Positions 41,942-52,030 are shown, numbered from the stretch's first letter. The stretch is DNA of 64,000 bases from a bacterium SCSIO 12827 (GCA_024397995.1 CP073746.1:1364001-1428000), one strand, 5' to 3'. Made by a program: numbers and translations. Notes: generated by a model from the letters alone, not told the origin.

Positions 41942-43703
41942 GACGATGGATGCCCTGGCGCGGGGGATCGCCCGCCATCAGGCCGGCGACCTGGCAGCTG
42001 CCGAAAAAGCCTACCGAGCGATCCTTGCCGACCATCCTGATCATGCTGATGCCCTGCACCTTCTGGGGCTGGTGTTCTATCAAAAAGGCGATGCGGCGAC
42101 AGCCATGGAGCATATCCGCCGGGCCATCAAAACCGATCCCCGCGCGGCCATGTATCACGCCAACCTGGGGCGGGTGCTGATGGCCCAGGGGCGGGCGTCC
42201 GAGGCCGCGGAGGCCTATCGGGATGCCGTGGCATTGACCCCCAACGACGCCGCCGTGCATTCGGACATGGCGGCCGCCTTGGTGACCGCGGGTGATTTCG
42301 ATGCCGCGCGGTCGCGCGCACGGCTGGCCCTGGAACTTGCTCCTGATCTGGCGCCGGCCCATCTCAATCTGGGTCTCGCTCTGCAGGGCGGCGGGGCGTC
42401 GGCGGCGGCCGGTGCCGAGGCCTGCTTTCGGCGGGCGGCGACGCTCGACCCCAATTTGGCCGACGCCCATCAGGCCCTGGGCCAATTGCATCAGGGGCGC
42501 GGCGAGGACGATGTGGCCATGGAATGCTACCGTCAGGCGATCCAGGCAAACCCCGGCATGGCAGAGGCCCATTGCAATCTGGGCAACATCCTGCGTGAAC
42601 GCCTGGATCTGACCGCCGCCATGGCCCAGTACGATGCCGGCCTGTCGGCGGCCCCCGACATCGCCGCCCTGTATGCCAATAAGGGCGTGGCGCTGCACGA
42701 ACTGGGGCGCTTCGACGACGCATTGCTATCCTATGACCGTGCGCTGGCGCTTGATCCGGAGGATGCGGAATGTCGGCGTAACCGCGCCATGACTCTGCTG
42801 TTGCTGGGCCGCTTGGCGGAAGGCTGGCAGGCCTATGAGGCGCGCTGGAACACGGCCCGTTTCAAGGGTCAGGGCCGGGGTGGAAAGGTGCCGCGCTGGA
42901 CCGCCGCCGAGGCCGAACCCGGGGCGACGGTTCTGGTGCGGGCGGAACAAGGGTTTGGCGACACGATCCAGTTCGCCCGCTACACGGCGCTGCTGGCGGC
43001 AGCTGACCAGCATGTCATCCTGGAGTGCCCGGCAGCCTTGAGACGGCTGATGACGTCCCTTGATGGGGTCATTCAGGTGGTCGAGCAAGGGGACGACAGG
43101 CTGCCCGGCCATGATTATCAGATCCCCCTGATGTCGCTACCGGCTGCCTTCGCCACCGACCTTGCGACGATCCCCGCCGACGTGCCTTATCTTCGGGCTC
43201 CCGATCAGGATTGCGCCGATTGGCGCCGACGCCTGGACAAGCTTGCGGGCCCGCGCATCGGCATCGTCTGGAAGGGCAGCCCCGATCACCCCCGCGACCG
43301 GGTGCGCAGCCCCGGTCTGGCGCCGCTGTTGCCCCTGTTCGACCTGCCGGGAGTGGTCTTCGTCTCGCTGCAGAAGGATGGCGGTGACGCGGATCTGGCC
43401 GCCCATGGTGCCGATGCCGTTGTCGATATGACGCCGGACCTGCGTGACTTCGCCGCGACGGCGGCGCTGATCGAATGCCTTGATCTTGTCGTGACCTGCG
43501 ATACCGCCGTCGGTCATCTGGCCGGGGCGTTGGGAAGGCCCGTGGCGATGATGTTGCCCCAGGTGCCTGAATGGCGCTGGTTGTTGGACCGGGATGACAC
43601 GCCTTGGTACCCGACCATGCGACTGTTCCGCCAACCGGCCGCCGACGACTGGGAGGGTGTGGTCAAATCCCTGGTTTCTTATATCCGCCGACATTGGTTG
43701 TGA
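41934..43703 (+). CDS. TPR-repeat glycosyltransferase-like protein
   Basis: 589 residues from ATG 41934. The first ~330 residues are about nine TPR repeats (AAEKAYRAILADHPDHADALHLLGLV, AAEAYRDAVALTPNDAAVHSDM, etc.). The C-terminal ~240 residues resemble a GT41/GT9-type glycosyltransferase or O-GlcNAc-transferase-like fold (VLVRAEQGFGDTIQFARYT; RIGIVWKGSPDH; VVTCDTAVGHLAGALGRPV). The start lies inside the CobC stop codon region, so translation is coupled, although the two functions are not obviously linked. It could glycosylate a surface or flagellar protein. Confidence 0.82.
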   Translation: MAETMDALARGIARHQAGDLAAAEKAYRAILADHPDHADALHLLGLVFYQKGDAATAMEHIRRAIKTDPRAAMYHANLGRVLMAQGRASEAAEAYRDAVALTPNDAAVHSDMAAALVTAGDFDAARSRARLALELAPDLAPAHLNLGLALQGGGASAAAGAEACFRRAATLDPNLADAHQALGQLHQGRGEDDVAMECYRQAIQANPGMAEAHCNLGNILRERLDLTAAMAQYDAGLSAAPDIAALYANKGVALHELGRFDDALLSYDRALALDPEDAECRRNRAMTLLLLGRLAEGWQAYEARWNTARFKGQGRGGKVPRWTAAEAEPGATVLVRAEQGFGDTIQFARYTALLAAADQHVILECPAALRRLMTSLDGVIQVVEQGDDRLPGHDYQIPLMSLPAAFATDLATIPADVPYLRAPDQDCADWRRRLDKLAGPRIGIVWKGSPDHPRDRVRSPGLAPLLPLFDLPGVVFVSLQKDGGDADLAAHGADAVVDMTPDLRDFAATAALIECLDLVVTCDTAVGHLAGALGRPVAMMLPQVPEWRWLLDRDDTPWYPTMRLFRQPAADDWEGVVKSLVSYIRRHWL

Positions 43704-43849
43704 ATTCATAACAATACATTCGTGAAATAACCCCCCTGCCATGTAAAATTTTGGACGAACACTTGGCGTTCGAAGAAGATCGTGGCACCCTTTTTCGAAC
43801 GCTATGTAAGCTACCGAAAAGAGTGGCTGTTTTGCATGGGGAGGTGCAA

Positions 43850-45283
43850 ATGACCGACGTCCAGAGCAGGGCGGAGGCTGATATCACGCCGTCCGCAGCC
43901 CAGCAGATCGACTACAACGCATTTGCCAACGAAATCCTGAAACGGGTCGAGGATCTGAGCCTGGAACTGGCCGATGTGGCCGGCGATGTGGAATCCATCA
44001 CAAGTCACTTCCAACAGCAGACGGATATGGTCGATCAGATGCGACAGAAGGCGCAGGAACTGATAGACGCCTTCAATCGCATCGACGCAGCCGGTGGCGA
44101 TACCTCGCGGGCGGCCCAGGAAGCCGGGTCAGTGATGAATGACTCCCGCGAACAGGTGACCGGCGCCGTGTCGCGCATCGCAGCCTTGGTCTCTTCCGTG
44201 ACCAACATCGAACAATCTCTGGGCGTGCTGGAAAATTCCCTTTCCGGGGTGACCAAGATCACCCAGGACATCGAGGCCGTATCCAAGCAGACCAACCTTC
44301 TTGCCCTTAATGCCACGATAGAGGCGGCCCGCGCGGGTGAGGCGGGCAAGGGGTTCGCGGTCGTCGCGGGCGAGGTCAAGGCGCTGGCCAATCAAACGGG
44401 CAAGGCCACCGGCGCCATCGACGAGGCGGTCGCTGATCTGGCGTCCAACGTGTCCGGGCTGATGAACACCAGCCAGAAGACCATCGGTATGGCTGAGGAA
44501 GTGAACGCCGGCGTCGGCCAGATCAACAGCGCCGTCGACGGCATCGGTCAATCCATCGGCACCGTGGAAAACCAGATCGCCGAAATCGTCGGCGCATCGT
44601 CGTCGTCGCGCGAGCAATGCAACGGGTTCATTAACGAGATGGAGCGCCTTGTTTCCAGCTTCAAAGAAACAGGCGATAAGCTGCAAACGGCGGAACAACG
44701 CGTCAGTTCTTTGCTGGAACGCGGCGAAGGCATGATCGGCCAGATCAATCAAGCCGGGCTTGAAACTTCGGACAGCCGCTTCATTCGGGAAATCCAATCC
44801 CGAGCCAATGAGATCGCCCGTCGCTTCGAAGCCGCCTTGGACTCAGGTGAGATCACCGAAGAGGCCCTGTTTTCGGAGGCATATGAGCCGATCCCCGGCA
44901 CCAACCCGGAACAATGCATGACGCCCTTCGTTACGCTGGCTGATCGTCTGTTGCCGGACATCCAGGAGCCTATGCTGACCTTCGATGACAAGGTCGTGTT
45001 CTGCGCCGCCGTCGACCGCAATGGGTTTTTGCCGACCCATAACCTAAAGTTTTCGCAGCCCCAGGGCGATGATCCCGTGTGGAATAACGGTAACTGCCGC
45101 AATCGGCGCCTGTTCAACGACCGCACGGGCCTACGTGCTGGCCAGAACACGCGGCCTTTCTTCCTGCAAACCTACCGCCGCGACATGGGCGGGGGAAATT
45201 TCGTTCTGATGAAGGACCTGTCGGCTCCGATCACTGTACGCGGGCGCCATTGGGGTGGGTTGCGCCTGGGCTACAAAATCTAA
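43850..45283 (+). CDS. Soluble methyl-accepting chemotaxis protein with C-terminal sensory domain
   Basis: 477 residues from ATG 43850 (GGGGAGGTG before it); the open frame upstream of this is unsupported. There is no membrane segment. The MCP signalling module is in the N-terminal two-thirds, with the tip [14 protein letters not shown] and [17 protein letters not shown]. The last ~130 residues form a separate domain ([56 protein letters not shown]), a Cache-like segment seen in other alphaproteobacterial receptors. The 146-base gap before it holds CGAAC/GTTCG repeats at 43756-43772 and 43796-43800. The stimulus is unknown. Confidence 0.88.
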   Translation: MTDVQSRAEADITPSAAQQIDYNAFANEILKRVEDLSLELADVAGDVESITSHFQQQTDMVDQMRQKAQELIDAFNRIDAAGGDTSRAAQEAGSVMNDSREQVTGAVSRIAALVSSVTNIEQSLGVLENSLSGVTKITQDIEAVSKQTNLLALNATIEAARAGEAGKGFAVVAGEVKALANQTGKATGAIDEAVADLASNVSGLMNTSQKTIGMAEEVNAGVGQINSAVDGIGQSIGTVENQIAEIVGASSSSREQCNGFINEMERLVSSFKETGDKLQTAEQRVSSLLERGEGMIGQINQAGLETSDSRFIREIQSRANEIARRFEAALDSGEITEEALFSEAYEPIPGTNPEQCMTPFVTLADRLLPDIQEPMLTFDDKVVFCAAVDRNGFLPTHNLKFSQPQGDDPVWNNGNCRNRRLFNDRTGLRAGQNTRPFFLQTYRRDMGGGNFVLMKDLSAPITVRGRHWGGLRLGYKI

Positions 45284-45417
45284 AGCGCTCAGCCCGGCCT
45301 TGTTGCCTTCGTGCATTGCGCCGGGGGCGCCTCATCTGTTAAGTCCAGCCTTGGAATTCATCCTTCCGGGCCGCCTTCCGGCGGTCCGGCGGCTTCGCCG
45401 ATCGGAGAGACGTGAGA

Positions 45418-46380
45418 ATGACAAGGCTATTGGTGCGCCTGGCGGCCATTCTGTTGCTGACGGTTGCCGTGATCTGGCCGTCCGGCCCCGCTCAAGCCCA
45501 GGCAGCCCAGGATTTCGAAGCCGGCGTCGCCGCGGCCAAGGCCGGCAGTCTACAGCAGGCGATCGACCTGTTCACCAAGGCGATCGACGCGGACACGCTG
45601 AACGATGGTGACCTGGCACGGGTTCACAACAACCGGGGCGCGACCTATCGACGGCTGGGCAATATCAATGCCGCGATCCGCGATTTCTCCCGGGCCATCA
45701 AGTTGCGCCCCAAATATTACCGAGCCCATGTCAACCGGGGAGCAGCCTACGGTGATGCCGGGAAATTCAAGGATGCGGAAGAAGACTATGCCGAGGCGGC
45801 CAAGCTTCGCCCCCAGGAGATGACGACGTTCATGGAACGGGCAAAGACCCGTGCCCAAAGCGGCCGCCTGGATACCGCCATTCTGGACCTCAACGAAGTC
45901 CTGCGCGTGCAGCCGCGCAACCGTGAGGCCCTGGTTCTGCGCGGCAAGTACTATCGATCCCAGGGTGATTATAAGCGGGCGCTCGGTGATTTTTCCTTGG
46001 CCATCGAGTTGAAGGGTACGGAATCCGATTATTTCACCGAACGGGGCCTGACCCAGGCCTATCTCGAAGACTATCCGGCGGCTCTGTCCGACATGAACAT
46101 GGCGGTCAATCTAGGCGCGGGTGATCCGGAAAACTTTTATTACCGGGGGCTGGTCCATGGCGCGCTCGGCAATCATGTCAGCGCGATCGAGGATTACAGC
46201 CGCGCCATCGCGCTTAAACCGGGATATCTGGCGGCGCTTTACGCCCGCGCGCTGGCTGCCCTGGGCGCGGGCGACGCCAAGATGGCGCGGGCTGACGCCC
46301 TCAAGGTTCTGGAACTGGACGCGGCCCATGGCGGCGCTGCTCGGGTGATCAAGACCCTGGACGAACCGCCGGTTCGTTGA
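45418..46380 (+). CDS. Secreted or periplasmic TPR protein
   Basis: 320 residues from ATG 45418 (GGAGAG 8 bases before). A signal peptide (RLAAILLLTVAVIWPSGPAQAQA) precedes a chain of tetratricopeptide repeats, e.g. AIRDFSRAIKLRPKYYRAHVNRG and AIEDYSRAIALKPGYLAALYAR. TPR chains bind proteins; the partner is unknown. It is the last plus-strand gene before a minus-strand glycosyltransferase, separated by 9 bases. The end of the gene forms a hairpin. Confidence 0.85.
   Translation: MTRLLVRLAAILLLTVAVIWPSGPAQAQAAQDFEAGVAAAKAGSLQQAIDLFTKAIDADTLNDGDLARVHNNRGATYRRLGNINAAIRDFSRAIKLRPKYYRAHVNRGAAYGDAGKFKDAEEDYAEAAKLRPQEMTTFMERAKTRAQSGRLDTAILDLNEVLRVQPRNREALVLRGKYYRSQGDYKRALGDFSLAIELKGTESDYFTERGLTQAYLEDYPAALSDMNMAVNLGAGDPENFYYRGLVHGALGNHVSAIEDYSRAIALKPGYLAALYARALAALGAGDAKMARADALKVLELDAAHGGAARVIKTLDEPPVR
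46361..46377. terminator. Hairpin across the TPR gene end, at a convergent junction
   Basis: ACGAACC (46361-46367), loop GCC, GGTTCGT (46371-46377): a perfect 7-bp stem that includes the last codons of the TPR gene and faces the glycosyltransferase stop at 46390. No U-run. Confidence 0.4.
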
Positions 46381-46389
46381 CCGCAGCAT

Positions 46390-47580
46390 TCAAGGCGTCA
46401 GTCGATCCAATTCCGTCAACAGCCTGCCGATCTGGTTGCGCCAGGACCAATCCTGCATGAAGGCGTTGGCGGCCTGTCCCCTGCGGCGGGCTTCCGTGCG
46501 GTCCTGATAGATCGCCTCCAGGCTCTCGACGATTTCCTCCACATCGGGCTCGCGCCAATGGTCAGATCCTTGCGGGCCGAAGGCGACGGGCGTCTGGCGG
46601 GTCAGCGGATAGCAGTGATCGTCGGTCCCTTGTGCGCCGATCAGGTCCAGGTGTCCGCTGTTGGCCGACAGCACGCAGGGCAGACCGGCGGCCAAGGCTT
46701 CCATGGCGACCAGATTGGTGCCGCCTTCACAGCGGTTGGGAAACACGGTCGCGTCGCATTCACGCAATAGCGCCGGCATGTCGGCGTTGAAGGTCGGGCT
46801 GAGGTCCATATGGGCCCCTTCCGGCACGCCCTGGGCGCGGACCCAGTCGTTGATGCAATTGGGGAACGGCTGGTCCATGGCGGGCGGTCCGCTGACATGG
46901 GGGCTTGCCGCCATATCAGCCATGATTTCCGGCCAGGGGTTCAGCCAGACGGTGACCAGAAGGGCGTCCGGATGGCGGGCATGGAACTTCTTGAACGCGG
47001 CGACGACCAGATCCTGGCCCTTGCGCAGTTCCAGCTTGCCGCCGGAAAACACCACGAAGCGGTCGCCGAACCGGCCCGTGCGCGGACCGGGGGTGAAGGC
47101 GTCGGGGTCGATGCCCTGGAACACGCAGCCGACGCGGGGAAACCCCAGGTCGCGCAGGATGTCGGCGTTCCAGGTCGACCCTGCCATCATGATCTGGAAA
47201 TGGGCGTTGCGGGCGACCACGTCGTCGCCAAACACCATGTTTTCGAAGAACGTGAAGCCCACGTTCGGCTCGCCCCGAAAACGCGCGGCGGCGGGCGGCT
47301 CCTCCAGATTGTTGCCGAGGGAATGCAGGACATGGACGCCACCCAAGGTTACATTCCCCTGCGCGGCGCCGACCTGTTGTTCGATCTGGCGCTGTTCGGC
47401 CATCAGGGGCTGGAAAAGGGTGCGATCGCTGGCGTCAATCAATTCCGGTTGCATGGCGAACAGGGTGACCGGTTTGGGCGTCCCCCGGCGCAGAACTTCG
47501 CGCAGCAGGTTGGCCCCGAACACGCCCCAGCCGTGAACGGCGGAAGGCGGCCAGGTCAGGGCGATGGCGTTGACTGCCAT
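46390..47580 (-). CDS. Family 1-type glycosyltransferase
   Basis: 396 residues of the GT4/GT1 fold: N-terminal acceptor half beginning AIALTWPPSAVHGWGVFG, and the donor-binding half with FSGGKLELRKGQDL and FPNRCEGGTNLVAMEALAAGLPCVLS, the E-x7-E type signature. It transfers a sugar from a nucleotide-sugar; acceptor unknown. No export or polysaccharide operon is attached; the next minus-strand gene upstream is an SDR with 1 base between. Confidence 0.82.
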   Translation of the reverse strand: MAVNAIALTWPPSAVHGWGVFGANLLREVLRRGTPKPVTLFAMQPELIDASDRTLFQPLMAEQRQIEQQVGAAQGNVTLGGVHVLHSLGNNLEEPPAAARFRGEPNVGFTFFENMVFGDDVVARNAHFQIMMAGSTWNADILRDLGFPRVGCVFQGIDPDAFTPGPRTGRFGDRFVVFSGGKLELRKGQDLVVAAFKKFHARHPDALLVTVWLNPWPEIMADMAASPHVSGPPAMDQPFPNCINDWVRAQGVPEGAHMDLSPTFNADMPALLRECDATVFPNRCEGGTNLVAMEALAAGLPCVLSANSGHLDLIGAQGTDDHCYPLTRQTPVAFGPQGSDHWREPDVEEIVESLEAIYQDRTEARRRGQAANAFMQDWSWRNQIGRLLTELDRLTP

Positions 47581-47581
47581 G

Positions 47582-48313
47582 TCAGGTTTCCGCTGGGGTT
47601 TCCTTCGCGGTCACGATCTCGCCATGCAGGGTGCAGGCGGGTTCGCACAAACGCACGAAATCATCTGTGATCGAGGCCGGGTCCTTGACCGTTTCCGGGT
47701 CTTCACCGGGGAAGGCGCGGGCGCGCATGTTGGTCCGCGTTGCGCCGGGGTTGAGGATGTTGACCTTGACGTTGGTCGTCACGGTTTCCTCGGCATAGAT
47801 CCGTGTGGCCATTTCCAGCGCTGCCTTGGACACGGCATAGGCCGACCAGTAGGCGCGCGCCTCGTGCCCGACCGTGGAGGTGACCATCACCACGCGCCCG
47901 GCGTCGGAGGTGCGCAGCAGCGGGTCGAACGAACGGATCAGGCGCCAGTTGGCGGTCGTGTTGATAGCCATGACCTGATCCCAGACCTTGGGGTCCGTAT
48001 GGGCCAGCGGACTGAGGTTGCCCAGCATGCCGGCATTGCCGACCAGGATGTCGAGCTTGCCGTGGCGATCGAATAGGGCGGCACCCAGGCGGTCGATGGC
48101 GTCGAAATCGGTCAGATCCATGGGGACCAGCGTGGCGTTGCGGCCCGATGCGGCGCGGACCTCGTCGTCCACTTCCTCAAGCGCGCCGGTGGTGCGGCCG
48201 ATCAGGATCAGTTCCGCGCCCTCGGCGGCGAAGCGTTTTGCCACGGCGCGGCCGATGCCCCGGGTCGCCCCGGTGATCACTGCGATCCGGTTTTCGAGAC
48301 GGCCGCCCGACAA
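47582..48313 (-). CDS. Short-chain dehydrogenase/reductase
   Basis: 243 residues if started at TTG 48313, five bases after the purF stop; no ATG or GTG gives the usual N-terminus (ENRIAVITGATRGIGRAVAK). NAD(P) motif TGATRGIG, catalytic S in VTSTVGH and YxxxK in YAVSK. The radA-cvpA-purF-SDR order is common in alphaproteobacteria, where the SDR is uncharacterised. Substrate unknown. It ends 1 base before the glycosyltransferase start. Confidence 0.84.
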   Translation of the reverse strand: MSGGRLENRIAVITGATRGIGRAVAKRFAAEGAELILIGRTTGALEEVDDEVRAASGRNATLVPMDLTDFDAIDRLGAALFDRHGKLDILVGNAGMLGNLSPLAHTDPKVWDQVMAINTTANWRLIRSFDPLLRTSDAGRVVMVTSTVGHEARAYWSAYAVSKAALEMATRIYAEETVTTNVKVNILNPGATRTNMRARAFPGEDPETVKDPASITDDFVRLCEPACTLHGEIVTAKETPAET

Positions 48314-48318
48314 AAGCC

Positions 48319-49821
48319 CTAGCCCTCTTCCAGAAGGGAAAGCTGGCGTGGGCCCCGGTCCGCTTCGCGGTCGGTCAGGGGAATGGGATACTCGCCGGTG
48401 AAGCAAGCGTCGCAATAGCGCGGGATTTCCATGTCGCGGCCAACCTCTCCGACAGCCCGGTAAAGTCCGTCCCAGGAAATGAAGGCCAAGCTGTCGACGC
48501 CGATGATGTCGGCCATGCCTTGGAGGTCGTGCTGGGCGGCGAGCAGTTGCGAGCGTTCCGGTGTATCGATGCCGTAAAAGCAGGAATGGGTCGTCGGCGG
48601 GCTGGAAATCCGCATGTGGACCTCGGTGGCCCCTGCGTCGCGCACCATTTCGACGATCTTCACGGACGTCGTGCCGCGGACGATGGAATCGTCAACCAGA
48701 ACGACGCGCTTGCCCTTCAGTTCGGCAACGTTGCCGTTGTGCTTCAGGCGCACACCCAGGTGGCGGATGTTATCCGTCGGTTCGATGAAGGTGCGCCCGA
48801 CGTAATGGTTGCGGATGATCCCCAGTTCGAAGGGAATTCCCGTCTCGCGCGCGAAACCGATGGCCGACGGCACGCCGGAATCCGGCACGGGCACGATGAC
48901 GTCCGCCTCAATGGGGGATTCATGGGCCAGTTCAGCGCCGATGCGCTTGCGCACTTCGTAGACGTTCTGCCCTTCGATGATGGAATCGGGGCGCGCGAAA
49001 TAGATATGTTCGAATATGCAGAACCGACGTGTGCGGCTTGTGCCGAAGGGGTGGTAGCTATTCACGCCATCGGCGTCGATGACGATGATTTCGCCCGGCT
49101 CCACGTCGCGGATGAAGTCGGCGCCGATGATGTCCAGCGCGCAGGTTTCCGATGCCAGGATGTGGGAATCGCCCAGCCGGCCCAGGACCAGCGGCCGCAC
49201 GCCCATGGGGTCGCGTACGCCGATCAGCTTTTTCTGTGTCATGGCGACCAGGGAATAGGCACCTTCGATCTGGCGCAGGGCGTCGATCAGCCGGTCGATG
49301 ACATGGCCGGCGTCGCTGACGGCCATCAGGTGAATGATGACCTCGGTGTCGCTGGTCGACTGGAAGATGTTGCCCCGTTCGACCAAGGCCTGGCGCAGTT
49401 GATAGGCGTTGGTCAGGTTACCGTTATGGGCGACGGCCAAGCCGCCGAAGATGAATTCGGCGAAAAGGGGCTGGATGTTGCGGATAAACCCGCCGCCGGA
49501 TGTTGAATAACGCACATGGCCCATGGCAACGCTGCCCTGCAGGCGGGCCATGGTGTCCAGGTCGTTGAAGTTGTCGCCGACGAGGCCAAGGGCCCGGTGG
49601 CTGTGGAACTGTTCGCCGTCGTAGGCGACGATCCCGGCCGATTCCTGGCCTCGATGCTGAAGCGCGTGCAGGCCCAGCGCCGTATGCGCGGCGGCGTCTT
49701 CATGGCCGTAGATGCCGAATACGCCGCATTCCTCGCGCAGCTTGTCGTCGTCCCAGGGGCCGGCTTTGCGATGGGCCGACGCCGTGAAGGGAGAGGCGGG
49801 CAGGAGCAAGGGAGAATTCAT
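48319..49821 (-). CDS. purF: Amidophosphoribosyltransferase
   Basis: 500 residues. It catalyses the first committed step of purine synthesis, making phosphoribosylamine from PRPP and glutamine. The nucleophilic cysteine is C32 (REECGVFGIYG) after a short propeptide that is removed. The PRPP site is VVLVDDSIVRGTT. The central order (NNRGQESAG-like HRGQESAG; GHVRYSTSG) is canonical. It stands between cvpA and the SDR gene, the usual neighbourhood. Confidence 0.97.
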   Translation of the reverse strand: MNSPLLLPASPFTASAHRKAGPWDDDKLREECGVFGIYGHEDAAAHTALGLHALQHRGQESAGIVAYDGEQFHSHRALGLVGDNFNDLDTMARLQGSVAMGHVRYSTSGGGFIRNIQPLFAEFIFGGLAVAHNGNLTNAYQLRQALVERGNIFQSTSDTEVIIHLMAVSDAGHVIDRLIDALRQIEGAYSLVAMTQKKLIGVRDPMGVRPLVLGRLGDSHILASETCALDIIGADFIRDVEPGEIIVIDADGVNSYHPFGTSRTRRFCIFEHIYFARPDSIIEGQNVYEVRKRIGAELAHESPIEADVIVPVPDSGVPSAIGFARETGIPFELGIIRNHYVGRTFIEPTDNIRHLGVRLKHNGNVAELKGKRVVLVDDSIVRGTTSVKIVEMVRDAGATEVHMRISSPPTTHSCFYGIDTPERSQLLAAQHDLQGMADIIGVDSLAFISWDGLYRAVGEVGRDMEIPRYCDACFTGEYPIPLTDREADRGPRQLSLLEEG

Positions 49822-49881
49822 GTCGGGTATGTACTCCGGATTGGATCGCTTTTCATCGTTATTTTGCTCCGGCGGGCCCGA

Positions 49882-50580
49882 TTATTTGCTTTGGCCGGTG
49901 GCGTTTTCGATGGCGCGGTCCATGATCGCCCGCTCTTTCGAGCCATAGGCGTCCTTTGGTGTGGTTTTCCCGCCGTCCGCCGGCGGGGTGAACAGGCGTT
50001 TGAGGGCTTCGCCCTCGGTCTTCGGGACATTGGGCATGCGTCCGGAAAAGCCCGAGGGGGCGGCTTCCTTCAACTTGTCTTCCAGGTTTTCGGGAATCAG
50101 GCCGCGCAGGGTGTCAGATCCCCGTAAAATCAGGGGCATGGACTTGGCCTCGCGGATCCATTTCGGCTGTTCCTCGGGCGTCATCAGGAATTCGATGCCG
50201 AGGTAAATCAGGCAGACCATGAGCCCCCCCCGCACCAGGCCGAACAGAAAGCCCAGGGATCGGTCGAGCACGTTAAGCGAACTTTGCTGGATGTGCCGGG
50301 CGATGGCGCGGATGATGAAGGACAGGGAAAACAGGGTGAACACGAAAACCACGACGCCGGCCGCCAGATCCGCCGCAAGCTGGATGGGGATCAGGTCGCG
50401 GGCATAGGGCTGGACATGGGGAAAGCCGTAGATGGTCGCGAAGATGGCGCCGATCCAGCCGCCGATCGACAGGATTTCGTGCATGAAGCCCCGGGCATAA
50501 GCGAACACGGCGGATACCAGCAGCACCGCGAGGACGGCAAGATCAACCACGTTCACCGGCAGGTCCTTGAGGGTTTCCAT
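49882..50580 (-). CDS. cvpA: CvpA family membrane protein
   Basis: 232 residues from ATG 50580 (METLKDLPVNVVDLAVLAVL). Four predicted membrane segments lie within residues 8-125, with the family signatures FAYARGFMHEILSIGGWIGA and LNVLDRSLGFLFGLVRG. The C-terminal 80 residues are soluble. CvpA is linked genetically to colicin V production and envelope stability, but its role is unclear. radA is directly upstream (25 bases) and purF follows. Confidence 0.9.
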   Translation of the reverse strand: METLKDLPVNVVDLAVLAVLLVSAVFAYARGFMHEILSIGGWIGAIFATIYGFPHVQPYARDLIPIQLAADLAAGVVVFVFTLFSLSFIIRAIARHIQQSSLNVLDRSLGFLFGLVRGGLMVCLIYLGIEFLMTPEEQPKWIREAKSMPLILRGSDTLRGLIPENLEDKLKEAAPSGFSGRMPNVPKTEGEALKRLFTPPADGGKTTPKDAYGSKERAIMDRAIENATGQSK

Positions 50581-50605
50581 GTCGCGGTTCGCTTCCGGCG
50601 CCGGG

Positions 50606-52030
50606 TCACGAAGCGGACCGGGCGGGCTGCCTGGGCGCAGCACCTGTTTCGAATAGGGTTACAAGGTCGTCCAACCGTTCCAGCGCCTTCACCGTCAGGC
50701 CCGCGTCGCGGGCGGCCGCCCCTTCCTTGCTTTTGCCCCGGACCTTCGGCACGAAGGCGCCGGTAAAGCCCAGTTTGCCGGCCTCTTTCAGGCGCACATC
50801 CGTGCGGCTGACGGGGCGGATTTCCCCGGACAGGCCGATCTCGCCGAACACCACCGTTTCCGGCGGTAGGGCCACGCCCGTCAGGGACGACACCAAGGCC
50901 GCGGCGACGGCAAGGTCCGCCGCCGGCTCACCGATGCGAAGTCCACCGGCCACGTTTAGGTACACGTCACATGCCCCCAGCGCAAGGCCGCACCGGGCTT
51001 CGAGAACGGCCAGGATCATGGACAGGCGGCCGGAATCCCAGCCGACCACGGCGCGCCGCGGCGTGCCCAGGCTGGAATGCGCCACCAGGGCCTGAATTTC
51101 GACCAGCACCGGCCGTGATCCCTCGATTCCGGCGAACACGGCGGAACCGGCCTCACGGCCGTCGCCATCATCGCGGTCGCCCAGGAACAGGGCCGAGGGA
51201 TTAGTGATTTCCTTGAGGCCGCCGTCGGTCATTTCGAACACGCCGATCTCGTCGGCGGGACCGAAGCGGTTTTTGACGGCGCGCAGGATGCGGAATTGGT
51301 GGCCGCGCTCGCCCTCGAAATACAGCACCGTATCGACCATGTGCTCAAGCACCCGGGGGCCGGCAATGGTGCCTTCCTTGGTCACATGGCCGACCAGGAT
51401 CAGGGCGAAGCCCCGGCGCTTGGCCAGACGGATCAACTCCTGGGCCGAGGTCCGCACCTGCGCCACCGTGCCGGGGGCCGATTCCAGGGTATCGACGAAC
51501 ATGGTCTGGATGCTGTCGATGATGACCAGATCCGGGCCGCCGGGGGCGTCCAGGGTGGCCACGATGTCGCGCACGTTGGTCGCCGCCGTCAGCTGCACGG
51601 GGGCATCAGACAGGCCCAAGCGCCGGGCGCGCAGGCGAAGCTGTTCGACCGCTTCCTCGCCCGAGATATAGGCCGTCGAGTGATTGGCGGCCAGTTTGGC
51701 CGCGACCTGCATGAGAAGGGTCGATTTGCCGATTCCCGGATCGCCGCCGACCAGCACGGCGGAGCCCTGCACCAGACCGCCGCCGGTAACCCGGTCGAAC
51801 TCTTCCATATTGGCGACCCAGCGGGGCGGTTGGGGGGTTTCACCCTTCAGGCCGACGAATTCGATCCTGCGGCCTTTGCGTCCGGTGCCCAGGCCCTTGG
51901 GCGTGGCGTCACCTTGGGATTCCTCGACCAGGGTATTCCAGGCGTCGCAGCCGTCGCACTTGCCCGACCACCGGTGATGGACGGCGCCGCATTCCTGACA
52001 GACGTACTGGCTCGCCGGGCGCTTGGCCAA
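50606..52030 (-). CDS. radA: DNA repair protein RadA
   Basis: 474 residues. N-terminal zinc finger CQECGAVHHRWSGKCDGC, ATPase Walker A GGDPGIGKST, the RadA-specific KNRFG motif (LRAVKNRFGPADEIG), and a C-terminal Lon-protease-like domain (LAVAAALVSSLTG; VFGEIGLSGEIRPV). RadA is a RecA-like helicase that helps branch migration during recombination repair. The ATG 52030 begins MAKRPASQYV, as in other RadA proteins. Confidence 0.96.
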   Translation of the reverse strand: MAKRPASQYVCQECGAVHHRWSGKCDGCDAWNTLVEESQGDATPKGLGTGRKGRRIEFVGLKGETPQPPRWVANMEEFDRVTGGGLVQGSAVLVGGDPGIGKSTLLMQVAAKLAANHSTAYISGEEAVEQLRLRARRLGLSDAPVQLTAATNVRDIVATLDAPGGPDLVIIDSIQTMFVDTLESAPGTVAQVRTSAQELIRLAKRRGFALILVGHVTKEGTIAGPRVLEHMVDTVLYFEGERGHQFRILRAVKNRFGPADEIGVFEMTDGGLKEITNPSALFLGDRDDGDGREAGSAVFAGIEGSRPVLVEIQALVAHSSLGTPRRAVVGWDSGRLSMILAVLEARCGLALGACDVYLNVAGGLRIGEPAADLAVAAALVSSLTGVALPPETVVFGEIGLSGEIRPVSRTDVRLKEAGKLGFTGAFVPKVRGKSKEGAAARDAGLTVKALERLDDLVTLFETGAAPRQPARSAS

